Part shown: one piece after another, positions 45,101 through 58,567 of the stretch | How the letters are laid out: every line of letters begins with the position of its first letter | Numbering within the stretch: position 1 is the stretch's first letter | Source: Pachypanchax playfairii | Taxonomy: Eukaryota > Chordata > Actinopteri > Cyprinodontiformes > Aplocheilidae | Direction of reading: 5' to 3' | Assembly: GCA_006937955.1 (NCBI GenBank) | Contig: SSNP01000031.1 | Coordinates: 4,552,875-4,616,874, forward strand | Length of the DNA: 64,000 bases | Position numbers and translations under genes: made by a program | The notes under the pieces: generated by a model | Database searches by the model: none | What the model was told of the DNA's origin: nothing | Seen by the model: the letters and a program-made list of their open reading frames with translations, nothing else

Positions 45101-48100
45101 CTGTCCACCATCCAGTACCTGTACTCCTCCATCCAGTACCTGTACACCACCATCCAGTACCTGTACTCCTCCATCCAGTACCTGTACACCACCATCCAGT
45201 ACCTGTACTCCTCCATCCAGTACCTGTACTCCTCCATCCAGTACCTGTACCTGTACACCTCCATCCAGTACCCCATCCAGTACCTGTACACCTCCATCCA
45301 TCCAGTACCTGTACACCTCCCCATCCAGTACCTGTACTCCCCCATCCAGTACCTGTACACCTCCATCCAGTACCTGTACACCTCCATCCAGTACCTGTAC
45401 ACCACCATCCAGTACCTGTACACCTCCATCCAGGACCTGTACTCCTCCATCCAATACCTGTACTCCCCCATCCAGTACCTGTACACCTCCATCCAGTACC
45501 TGTACTCCACCATCCAGTACCTGTACACCTCCATCCAGTACCTGTACACCTCCATCCAGTGACCTGTACTCCTCCATCCAGGACCTGACCACCTCCATCC
45601 AGGACCTGTACACCTCCATCCAGTACCTGTACACCTCCATCCAGTACCTGTACACCACCATCCAGTACCTGTACACCTCCATCCAGGATCTGTACTCCTC
45701 CATCCAATACCTGTACTCCCCCATCCAGTACCTGTACACCTCCATCCAGGACCTGCACTCCATCCAGTACCTGTACACCTCCATCCAGGACCTGCACTCC
45801 ATCCAGTACCTGTACACCTCCATCCAGTACCTGTACTCCTCCATCCAGTACCTGTACACCACCATCCAGTACCTGTACACCTCCATCCAGTACCTGTACA
45901 CCTCCATCCAGTACCTGTACACCTCCATCCAGTACCTGTACACCTCCATCCAGTACCTGTACACCTCCATCCAGTACCTGTACACCTCCATCCAGTACCT
46001 TTACACCTCTTTCCAGGACCTGTACTCCTCCATCCAGGACCTGTCCACCTCCATCCAGGACCTGTACTCCTCCATCCAGTACCTGTACACCACCATCCAG
46101 TACCTGTACTCCACCATCCAGTACCTGTACTCCTCCATCCAGTACCTGTACACCCCCATCCAGTACCTGTACACCTCCATCCAGTACCTGTACACCTCCA
46201 TCCAGTACCTGTACTCCTCCATCCAGTACCTGTACACCTCCATCCAATACCTGTACTCCCCCATCCAGTACCTGTACTCCACCATCCAGGACCTGTCCTC
46301 CTCCATCCAGTACCTGTACACCTCCATCCAGGACCTGCACTCCATCCAGTACCTGTACACCACCATCCAGTACCTGTACTCCTCCATCCAGTACCTGTAC
46401 TCCTCCATCCAGTACCTGTACACCTCCATCCAGTACCTGTACACCACCATCCAGTACCTTTACACCTCTTTCCAGGACCTGTACTCCTCCATCCAGGACC
46501 TGACCACCTCCATCCAGGACCTGTACACCTCCATCCAGGACCTGTACTCCTCCATCCAGTACCTGTACACCTCCATCCAGGACCTGCACTCCATCCAGTA
46601 CCTGTACACCTCCATCCAGGACCTGCACTCCATCCAGTACCTGTACACCTCCATCCAGTACCTGTACACCTACATCCAGTACCTGTACTCCCCCATCCAG
46701 TACCTGTACACCTCCATCCAGTACCTGTACACCTCCATCCAGTACCTGTACACCTCCATCCAGTACCTGTACACCTCCATCCAGTACCTGTACTCCCACA
46801 TCCAGTACCTGTACACCACATCCAGGACCTGTACTTCATCCAGTACATGTACACCTCCATCCAGGACCTGTACTCCCCCATCCAGTACCTGTACTCCCAC
46901 ATCCAGGACCTGCACTCCATCCAGTACCAGTACACCTCCATCCAGGACCTGTACTCCTCCATCCAGTACCTGTACACCTCCATCCAGGACCTGCACTCCA
47001 TCCAGTACCTGTACACCTCCATCCAGGACCTGCACTCCATCCAGTACCTCTACACCTCCATCCAGTACCTGTACTCCCCCATCCAGTACCTGTACACCTC
47101 CATCCAGTACCTGTACTCCTCCATCCAGTACCTGTACACCTCCATCCAGTACCTGTACTCCTCCATCCAGTACCTCTACTCCTCCATCCAGTACCTGTAC
47201 ACCTCCATCCAGTACCTGTACACCTCCATCCAGTACCAGTACACCCCCATCCAGTACCTGTACACCTCCCTCCAGTACCTGTACACCACCATCCAGTACC
47301 TGTACTCCTCCATCCAGTACCTGTACTCCCCCATCCAGTACCTGTACACCTCCATCCAGTACCTGTACACCTCCATCCAGTACCTGTACACCTCCATCCA
47401 GTACCTGTACACCTCCATCCAGGATCTGCACTCCATCCAGTACCTGTACACCTCCATCCAGGACCTGCACTCCATCCAGTACCTGTACACCTCCATCCAG
47501 TACCTGTACTCCTCCATCCAGTACCTGTACACCTCCATCCAGTACCTGTACACCTCCATCCAGTACCTTTACACCTCTTTCCAGGACCTGTACTCCTCCA
47601 TCCAGGACCTGACCACCTCCATCCAGGACCTGTACTCCTCCATCCAGTACCTGTACTCCCCCATCCAGTACCTGTACACCTCCATCCAGTACCTGTACAC
47701 CTCCATCCAGTACCTGTACGCCTCCATCCAGTACCTGTACACCTCCATCCAGTACCTGTACTCCTCCATCCAGTACCTGTACTCCCCCATCCAGTACCTG
47801 TACACCTCCATCCAGGACCTGCACTCCATCCAGTACCTGTACACCTCCATCCAGGACCTGCACTCCATCCAGTACCTGTACACCTCCATCCAGTACCTGT
47901 ACTCCTCCATCCAGTACCTGTACCTCCATCCAGTACCTGTACACCTCCATCCAGTACCTGTACTCCCCCATCCAGTACCTGTACACCTCCATCCAGTACC
48001 TGTACACCTCCATCCAGTACCTGTACTCCCCCATCCAGTACCTGTACACCTCCATCCAGTACCTGTACACCTCCATCCAGTACCTGTACACCTCCATCCA

Positions 48101-51100
48101 GTACCTGTACTCCCCCATCCAGTACCTGTACACCTCCATCCAGTACCTGTACACCTCCATCCAGTACCAGTACACCTCCATCCAGTACCTGTACTCCTCC
48201 ATCCAGTACCTGTACTCCTCCATCCAGTACCTGTACTCCTCCATCCAGTACCTGTACTCCATCCAGTACATGTACACCTCCATCCAGGACCTGCACTCCT
48301 CCATCCAGTACCTGTACTCCCACATCCAGTACCTGTACTTCATCCAGTACCTGTACACCTCCATCCAGTACCTGTACTCCTCCATCCAGTACCTGTACTC
48401 CCCCATCCAGTACCTGTACACCTCCATCCAGTATCTGTACTCCTCCATCCAGTACCTGTACTCCCCCATCCAGTACCTGTACACCTCCATCCAGTACCTG
48501 TACTCCCACATCCAGGACCTGTACTTCATCCAGTACATGTACACCTCCATCCAGGACCTGTACTCCCCCATCCAGTACCTGTACTCCTCCATCCAGTACC
48601 TGCACTCCATCCAGTACCTTTACACCTCTTTCCAGGACCTGTACTCCTCCATCCAGTACCTGACCACCTCCATCCAGTACCTGTACACCACCATCCAGTA
48701 CCTGTACTCCTCCATCCAGTACCTGTACACCCCCATCCAGTACCTGTACTCCCCCATCCAGTACCTGTACACCTCCATCCAGTACCTGTACTCCCCCATC
48801 CAGTACCTGTACACCTCCATCCAGTACCTGTACACCTCCATCCAGTACCTGTACACCTCCATCCAGTACCTGTACACCTCCATCCAGTACCTGTACTCCC
48901 CCATCCAGTACCTGTACACCTCCATCCAGTACCTGTACACCTCCATCCAGTACCTGTACTCCTACATCCAGTACCTGTACTTCATCCAGTACCTGTACAC
49001 CTCCATCCAGTACCTGTACTCCTCCATCCAGTACCTGTACACCTCCATCCAGTACCTGTACACCTCCATCCAGTACCTGTACTCCTCCATCCAGTACCTG
49101 TACACCTCCATCCAGTACCTGTACACCTCCATCCAGTACCTTTACACCTCTTTCCAGGACCTGTACTCCTCCATCCAGTACCTGTCCACCTCCATCCAGG
49201 ACCTGCACTCCATCCAGTACCTGTACTCCTCCATCCAGTACCTGTACTCCTCCATCCAGTACCTGTACACCACCATCCAGTACCTGTACTCCTCCATCCA
49301 GTACCTGTACACCACCATCCAGTACCTGTACACCTCCATCCAGTACCTGTACACCTCCATCCAGTACCTGTACTCCTCCATCCAGTACCTGTACTCCTCC
49401 ATCCAGTACCTGTACACCTCCATCCAGTACCTGTACACCTCCATCCAGTACCTGTACACCTCCATCCAGTACCTGTACTCCTCCATCCAGGACCTGCACT
49501 CCATCCAGTACCTGTACACCTCCATCCAGTACCTGTACTCCCCCATCCAGTACCTGTACACCTCCATCCAGTACCTGTACACCTCCATCCAGTACCTGTA
49601 CACCTCCATCCAGTACCTGTACACCTCCATCCAGTACCTGTACTCCACCATCCAGTACCTGTACACCTCCATCCAGTACCTGTACTCCCACATCCAGGAC
49701 CTGTACTTCATCCAGTACATGTACACCTCCATCCAGGACCTGTACTCCCCCATCCAGTACCTGTACTCCCACATCCAGTACCTGTACTCCTCCATCCAGT
49801 ACCTGTACACCTCCATCCAGTACCTGTACACCACCATCCAGTACCTGTACTCCTCCATCCAGTACCTGTACACCACCATCCAGTACCTGTACACCTCCAT
49901 CCAGTACCTGTACACCTCCATCCAGTACCTGTACTCCCCCATCCAGTACCTGTACACCTCCATCCAGGACCTGCACTCCATCCAGTACCTGTACACCTCC
50001 ATCCAGGACCTGCACTCCATCCAGTACCTGTACACCTCCATCCAGGACCTGCACTCCATCCAGTACCTGTACACCTCCATCCAGTACCTGTACTCCCCCA
50101 TCCAGTACCTGTACACCTCCATCCAGTACCTGTACACCTCCATCCAGTACCTGTACACCTCCATCCAGTACCTATACACCTCCATCCAGTACCTGTACAC
50201 CTCCATCTAGTACCTGTACTCCCCCATCCAGTACCTGTACACCTCCATCCAGTACCTGTACACCTCCATCCAGTACCTGTACTCCCCCATCCAGTACCTG
50301 TACACCACCATCCAGTACCTATACACCTCCATCCAGTACCTGTACTCCCCCATCCAGTACCTGTACACCTCCATCCAGTACCTGTACTCCTCCATCCAGT
50401 ACCTGTACACCTCCATCCAGTACCTGTACACCTCCATCCAGTACCTTTACACCTCCATCCAGTACCTGTACACCTCCATCCAGTACCTGTACTCCCCCAT
50501 CCAGTACCTGTACACCTCCATCCAGTACCTGTACACCTCCATCCAGTACCTGTACACCTCCATCCAGGACCTGTACTCCTCCATCCAATACCTGTACTCC
50601 CCCATCCAGTACCTGTACACCTCCATCCAGTACCTGTACTCCCACATCCAGGACCTGTACTTCATCCAGTACATGTACACCTCCATCCAGGACCTGTACT
50701 CCCCCATCCAGTACCTGTACTCCCACATCCAGGACCTGCACTCCATCCAGTACCAGTACACCTCCATCCAGGACCTGTACTCCTCCATCCAGTACCTGTA
50801 CACCTCCATCCAGGACCTGCACTCCATCCAGTACCTGTACACCTCCATCCAGGACCTGCACTCCATCCAGTACCTGTACACCTCCATCCAGTACCTGTAC
50901 TCCTCCATCCAGTACCTGTACACCACCATCCAGTACCTGTACACCTCCATCCAGTACCTGTACACCTCCATCCAGTACCTTTACACCTCTTTCCAGGACC
51001 TGTACTCCTCCATCCAGGACCTGACCTCCTCCAGCCAGGACCTGTACTCCTCCATCCAGTACCTGTACACCTCCATCCAGGACCTGCACTCCATCCAGTA

Positions 51101-54100
51101 CCTGTACACCTCCATCCAGTACCTTTACACCTCTTTCCAGGACCTGTACTCCTCCATCCAGGACCTGACCACCTCCATCCAGGACCTGTACACCTCCATC
51201 CAGTACCTGTACACCACCATCCAGTACCTGTACTCCTCCATCCAGTACCTGTACACCACCATCCAGTACCTGTACACCTCCATCCAGTACCTGTACACCT
51301 CCATCCAGTACCTGTACTCCTCCATCCAGTACCTGTACACCACCATCCAGTACCTGTACACCTCCATCCAGTACCTGTACTCCCACATCCAGGACCTGTA
51401 CTCCATCCAGTACATGTACACCTCCATCCAGGACCTGTACTCCTCCATCCAGTACCTGTACTCCCCCATCCAGTACCTGTACACCTCCATCCAGTACCTG
51501 TACACCTCCATCCAGTACCTGTACACCTCCATCCAGTACCTGTACACCACCATCCAGTACCTGTACTCCTCCATCCAGTACCTGTACACCTCCATCCAGT
51601 ACCTGTACACCTCCATCCAGTACCTGTACACCTCCATCCAGTACCTGTACACCTCCATCCAGGATCTGTACTCCTCCATCCAATACCTGTACTCCCCCAT
51701 CCAGTACCTGTACACCTCCATCCAGTACCTGTACTCCCACATCCAGGACCTGTACTCCATCCAGTACATGTACACCTCCATCCAGGTCCTGTACTCCCCC
51801 ATCCAGTACCTGTACTCCCACATCCAGGACCTGCACTCCATCCAGTACCTGTACACCTCCATCCAGGACCTGTACTCCTCCATCCAGTACCTGTACACCT
51901 CCATCCAGTACCTGTACACCTCCATCCAGTACCTGTACTCCCCCATCCAGTACCTGTACACCTCCATCCAGTACCTGTACACCTCCATCCAGTACCTGTA
52001 CACCCACATCCAGGACCTGTACTCCATCCAGTACCTGTACACCTCCATCCAGGACCTGCACTCCATCCAGTACCTGTACACCTCCATCCAGGACCTGCAC
52101 TCCATCCAGTACCTGTACACCTCCATCCAGTACCTGTCACCTCCATCCAGCACCTGTACACCTCCATCCAGGACCTGTACTCCTCCATCCAATACCTGTA
52201 CTCCCCCATCCAGTACCTGTACACCTCCATCCAGTACCTGTACTCCCCCATCCAGTACCTGTACACCTCCATCCAGTACCTGTACTCCTCCATCCAGTAC
52301 CTGTACACCTCCATCCAGTACCTGTACACCTCCATCCAGTACCTGTACACCTCCATCCAGTACCTTTACACCTCTATCCAGGATCTGTACTCCTCCATCC
52401 AATACCTGTACTCCCCCATCCAGTACCTGTACACCTCCATCCAGTACCTGTACTCCCACATCCAGGACCTGTACTCCATCCAGTACCTGTACACCTCCAT
52501 CCAGGACCTGTACTCCTCCATCCAGTACCTGTACACCACCATCCAGTACCTGTACACCTCCATCCAGTACCTGTACACCTCCATCCAGTACCTGTACACC
52601 TCCATCCAGTACCTGTACTCCTCCATCCAGTACCTGTACACCACCATCCAGTACCTGTACACCTCCATCCAGTACCTGTACTCCCCCATCCAGTACCTGT
52701 ACACCTCCATCCAGTACCTGTACTCCTCCATCCAGTACCTGTACACCTCCATCCAGGACCTGCACTCCATCCAGTACCTGTACACCTCCATCCAGGACCT
52801 GCACTCCATCCAGTACCTGTACACCCCATCCAGTACCTGTACTCCCACATCCAGGACCTGCACTCCATCCAGTACCTGTACACCTCCATCCAGGTCCTGT
52901 ACTCCTCCATCCAGTACCTGTACACCTCCCTCCAGTACCTGTACACCTCCATCCAGTACCTGTACTCCTCCATCCAGTACCTGTACACCACCATCCAGTA
53001 CCTGTACACCTCCATCCAGTACCTGTACTCCTCCATCCAGTACCTGTACACCTCCATCCAGTACCTGTACACCTCCATCCAGGATCTGTACTCCTCCATC
53101 CAATACCTGTACTCCTCCATCCAGTACCTGTACACCTCCATCCAGTACCTGTACACCTCCATCCAGTACCTGTACACCTCCATCCAGTACCTGTACACCT
53201 CCATCCAGTACCTGTACTCCCCCATCCAGTACCTGTACTCCCACATCCAGGACCTGCACTCCATCCAGACCTGTACTCCTCCATCCAGGACCTGACCACC
53301 TCCATCCAGTACCTGTACTCCTCCATCCATTACCTGTACTCCTCCATCCAGTACCTGTACACCTCCATCCAGACCTGTACACCTCCATCCAGTACCTGTA
53401 CACCTCCATCCAGGATCTGTACTCCTCCATCCAATACCTGTACTCCCCCATCCAGTACCTGTACACCTCCATCCTGTACCTGTACTCCCCCATCCAGTAC
53501 CTGTACTCCTCCTTCCAGTACCTGTACTCCTCCATCCAGTACCTGTACACCTCCATCCAGTACCTGCACTCCATCCAGTACCTGTACACCTCCATCCAGG
53601 ACCTGCACTCCATCCAGTACCTGTACTCCTCCATCCAGTACCTGTACTCCTCCATCCAGTACCTGTACACCTCCATCCAGTACCTGTACTCCTCCATCCA
53701 GTACCTGTACACCTCCATCCAGGACCTGCACTCCATCCAGTACCTGTACACCTCCATCCAGTACCTGTACTCCTCCATCCAGCACCTGTACACCCCCATC
53801 CAGTACCTGTACTCCCACATCCAGGACCTGCCCCCATCCAGTACCTGTACACCTCCATCCAGTACCTGTACTCCTCCATCCAGTACCTGTACACCTCCAT
53901 CCAGTACCTGTACACCTCCATCCAGTACCTTTACACCTCTTTCCAGGACCTGTACTCCTCCATCCAGGACCTGACCACCTCCATCCAGGACCTGTACCTC
54001 CATCCAGGACCTGTACACCTCCATCCAGTACCTGTACTCCCCCATCCAGTACCTGTACACCACCATCCAGTACCTGTACAGCTCCATCCAGTACCTGTAC

Positions 54101-56053
54101 TCCCCCATCCAGTACCTGTACACCTCCATCCAGGACCTGCACTCCATCCAGTACCTGTACACCTCCATCCAGGACCTGCACTCCATCCAGTACCTGTACA
54201 CCTCCATCCAGTACCTGTACACCTCCATCCAGTACCTGTACACCTCCATCCAGTACCTGTACACCTCCATCCAGTACCTGTACTCCCCCATCCAGTACCT
54301 GTACACCTCCATCCAGTACCTGTACACCTCCATCCAGTACCTGTACTCCTCCATCCAGTACCTGTACACCACCATCCAGTACCTGTACTCCTCCATCCAG
54401 TACCTGTACACCACCATCCAGTACCTGTACACCTCCATCCAGTACCTGTACTCCTCCATCCAAGACCTGTACTCCTCCATCCAGGACCTGTACACCACCA
54501 TCCAGGACCTGTACTCCCCCATCCAGGACCTGTACTCCTCCATCCAGTACCTGTACACCTCCATCCACGACCTGCCCTCCATCCAGTACCTGTACACCTC
54601 CATCCAGTACCTGTACACCTCCATCCAGTACCTGTACTCCCCCATCCAGTACCTGTACACCTCCATCCAGTACCTGTACACCTCCATCCAGTACCTGTAC
54701 TCCCCCATCCAGTACCTGTACACCTCCATCCAGTACCTGTACTCCCACATCCAGGACCTGTACTCCATCCAGTACATGTACACCTCCATCCAGGACCTGT
54801 ACTCCCCCATCCAGTACCTGTACTCCCACATCCAGGACCTGCACTCCATCCAGTACCTGTACACCTCCATCCAGGACCTGTACTCCTCCATCCAGTACCT
54901 GTACACCTCCATCCAGGACCTGCACTCCATCCAGTACCTGTACACCTCCATCCAGGACCTGCACTCCATCCAGTACCTGTACACCTCCATCCAGTACCTG
55001 TACACCTCCATCCAGTACCTGTACTCCCCCATCCAGTACCTGTACACCACCATCCAGTACCTGTACAGCTCCATCCAGTACCTGTACTCCCCCATCCAGT
55101 ACCTGTACTCCCACATCCAGGACCTGCACTCCATCCAGTACCTGTACACCTCCATCCAGTACCTGTACTCCCCCATCCAGTACCTGTACACCTCCATCCA
55201 GTACCTGTACTCCCCCATCCAGTACCTGTACACCACCATCCAGTACCTGTACACCTCCATCCAGTACCTGTACACCTCCATCCAGTACCTGTACACCTCC
55301 ATCCAGTACCTGTACACCTCCATCCAGTACCTTTACACCTCTTTCCAGGACCTGTACTCCTCCATCCAGGACCTGACCACCTCCATCCAGGACCTGTACA
55401 CCTCCATCCAGTACCTGTACACCTCCATCCAGTACCTGTACACCTCCATCCAGTACCTGTACACCTCCATCCAGGATCTGTACTCCTCCATCCAATACCT
55501 GTACTCCCCCATCCAGTACCTGTACACCTCCATCCAGTACCTGTACTCCCACATCCAGGACCTGTACTCCTCCATCCAGTACCTGTACCCCTCCCTCCAG
55601 TACCTGTACACCTCCATCCAGGACCTGTACTCCTCCATCCAGTACCTGTACACCTCCATCCAGGACCTGCACTCCATCCAGTACCTGTACACCTCCATCC
55701 AGTACCTGTACACCTCCATCCAGGACCTGTACTCCTCCATCCAGTACCTGTACACCTCCATCCAGTACCTGTACACCTCCATCCAGGACCTGTACTCCCC
55801 CATCCAGTACCTGTACACCTCCATCCAGTACCTGTACTCCCCCATCCAGTACCTGTACTCCCACATCCAGGACCTGCACTCCATCCAGTACCTGTACACC
55901 TCCATCCAGGACCTGTACTCCTCCATCCAGTACCTGTACACCTCCATCCAGTACCTGTACTCCCCCATCCAGTACCTGTACACCTCCATCCAGGACCTGT
56001 ACACCTCCATCCAGTACCTGTACACCTCTATACAGGACCTGAGGACCTGTACT
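45101..56053. repeat. About 11-kb minisatellite, 21-bp unit with 18-bp variants
   Basis: Tandem array of the unit CCATCCAGTACC followed by TGTACACCT (12 + 9 bases). It would hold about 520 copies if all were 21 bp. Frequent variants change the last block (TGTACTCCT, TGTACTCCC, TGTACACCA), replace AGTACC by AGGACC, or shorten the unit to 18 bp (CCATCCAGGACCTGCACT). A rarer marker variant (CTTTACACCTCTTTCCAGG) recurs at about 46000, 46460, 47570, 48620, 49140, 50980, 51120, 53930 and 55330. The unit has no stop codon in any of the six frames, which explains ORFs of over 2,000 codons on both strands. Base composition is skewed: 9 C, 5 T, 5 A, 2 G on the plus strand. No flanking gene or transposon end was seen at either edge. 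Confidence 0.97.
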
Positions 56054-57763
56054 CATAGGCGTCGCACTCATGGGGGATGTGGGTGTTTTAACATCCACAC
56101 TTTTCCTGGTGAGAGGGTTCAACACCCACACTTTTTCTGCAGTTTTGTACAAACACCTTACTTCTGTCACTTCTCCATGTTTCTCTGACCGCTCTGTGTG
56201 TGCATGCTGCAGCAGATGCGTCCTCACCCCTCCCTCTCAAACATGACACCGGCTGAGTGGTACTGGCTGATGATTGGCTGTTTTTGACTTAAGTACCGCC
56301 TCTATTGGTGTGTTAGAATTATCAGCCAGCTCGTGCTGGAGAGGTAGGAATATACTGTATGATTGATTACTTACACCTCAGATGACTCTTAAAGTGTTTC
56401 ACACTACAATTTGTCATTCAAACGCACACTCACACGTTTGGTGGTGATAAAATACACACATGTTGTATCCACAGCTGTCCTGGGACACACACTGACAGAG
56501 GCAAGGCTGCCTACTCTCTCCTCATCATCTTCCTAACTCATCCTCTCACATACAACACTGTAGTGAGATGAACCCCAGACAAACTGTCTGGAACCAAGCA
56601 AAGGTCTCAATCAGGTTTTCTATTTGTTAGTTTTTTTTCTATCAGACACAATTTAATTACCCCAGTTGAACTCCACATTGAACCGGCTGGCTCATACTAA
56701 GCTAATTAGCATGCAACTGATTAAATAACCAGGTTTGGCAATTCAAGAACTTAGGAGACATAAAGAAAATATGAAATTATAAAGTCAGAGTTAAAAGTTA
56801 TGACAGCTAGTGGGGTAAAACAAGTATCATTTTACAGAAAGCTATAAGCCTGTTTTAAAGCTGCTATACTTAATTTAATTAAAAATTAGCTTAACATATT
56901 TTTTCATGCCCATTAAAACGTTTTAACACAGCATGGAGAAAAATATGTTGTGAAGATTAAAAAAAAGATGAAAAAAATAATGAAGTGGTTCTCCCATATT
57001 TGTCTAAAAACATCAACCAATCAAATGATTCAGCCCAAAAGGAATGATTGGACAGTCTCTCCAGCCATACGGACTTCTGCATTTATTTGGCTTCTGTGCT
57101 CCTAAAAAACTGAGACATATTACGGCAGAACACCACTGCTGGGAGTGTTCGCCGCTCTACCATGTCACAGCAGGACAAACAGCCGCCGGCTGGTTCCACG
57201 TCAGGTTCAGGACAAAGTAACAATTAATGTCAGTTGTTCTAATTATTCACTGGTTAATTGAAATGAATTTCATCGCAAATGTTTGTAATCATGAATTTAA
57301 TCTTAGTGTGATTTAATCATGTTGTTGTTTGCTATCAACTGAATTTTACAAAATTGAATGGGTTATTTAGTATACACACTGTGTTTTGTTAAGGGTTTTC
57401 ACCTGCTTTTTGGCTTACCTCATTTTCATCAACAAAATGACCCTCTTTCACCTGTTTCCAAATATTATCTGCAAGAACGTAAAATAAAGGAGCTAACAAA
57501 GGAGAAGTTGTGAAGGTTTGAGAGAAATCCAGTGGAAAAGTTCTCCATTTAGATGCTCCCTTTCAAGTGGGGTTTGTGTACCACACAAGGAACTCGACGT
57601 ATGTAGACCTAACATTAAAATCTTTATTCTTCAGTAGGATGACACTAATTTTAACTATTATAGGAAAAGCAAGATGTCATAAACAGAGAATCAAAAGAAC
57701 CATTAGAGTTCGCTCAAGAGACTTTTAATTAGTTGCAAATGCTGTTTATGACCTACACAATCT
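56054..57763. other. Unassigned sequence
   Basis: Nothing classified. The array ends in degenerate units at 56030-56053, then non-repeat sequence starts. Confidence 0.4.
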
Positions 57764-57771
57764 ATTGGAAG

Positions 57772-58559
57772 CAGGGCTAGACTGGAACCAAAAAACGGCC
57801 CTGGCATTTTTGGCCCTTGAGGCCCACAGTGGTTATTTGTACGAAGGCACACATTGCACGGTTTGTTGTTTCAAACAATAAAATAAAGCACAGCAGCCTA
57901 CAAGGAAGAAAGTAACAATGCTAAAACATATTAGCTGTTCCACTATTCAAAGAAACTTTACTCTTGTGAGAGACGACCACAGAGTAACATCTTAAAGTGA
58001 AAGTGGATTTTAAAGACACTCTGCTTATTAGTCTCTGGTAAGTACACTCAGGAAGTAAGACCAAATATCCATGTAACATAAAGAGCTACTCGTCAAAGTG
58101 ACACACTTAAAGTATGAAAAACAGAGAGCGATACAACCATACAGAGACAAGCAGACAAAGGAAAGAAAGAGCATCAGTTAAGGTTTAATAAATTAAGTTT
58201 CAATAATATTTAAGTCAACAGAGAGATAATAAATTATAATATCTTACTTTATTCTTTCTTTTGTACCAACAATGTTTCACTAATATCACATGATAATAAC
58301 TGTAAGCTGTAACACCTACAAAAAGGAATTTTTTGGTCAGATAAAATAAAACTAAACTAGACATCAAGTATAATTAGAGCATTATATGAAAACTATAAAT
58401 GCAATTAACACACACAAACACACACAGTTTGTGTAAATGGAGGTAGTTTTGTGCACAAATCACAAATAACTCTAATGCTAAAATTATGTTACATGTTTTA
58501 AATCTAACCTAAATCTAACTGGGCATTGCCCGGTACACCAGATAGTCAGTCCAGGCCTG
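57772..58559. mobile_element. hAT MITE with 8-bp duplication
   Basis: 788 bp. Left end CAGGGCTAGACTGGA, right end complement CAGGCCTGGACTGAC. Flanks ATTGGAAG (57764-57771) and ATTGGAAT (58560-58567) form an 8-bp duplication with one change. Inner text GGCCCTGGCATTTTTGGCCC at the left and GGGCATTGCCCGGTACACC at the right is typical of a teleost hAT MITE family. Non-coding. Confidence 0.8.
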
Positions 58560-58567
58560 ATTGGAAT

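Noticed and set aside
45101..56053. CRISPR-like repeat array
   Set aside because: Units are head-to-tail with no unique spacers, and the surroundings are vertebrate.
45093..56227. ORFs of up to 2,375 codons on both strands across the minisatellite
   Set aside because: The unit is stop-free in all six frames, the ORFs overlap each other on both strands, and they change frame at indel-bearing units. There is no supported start, splice or domain context.
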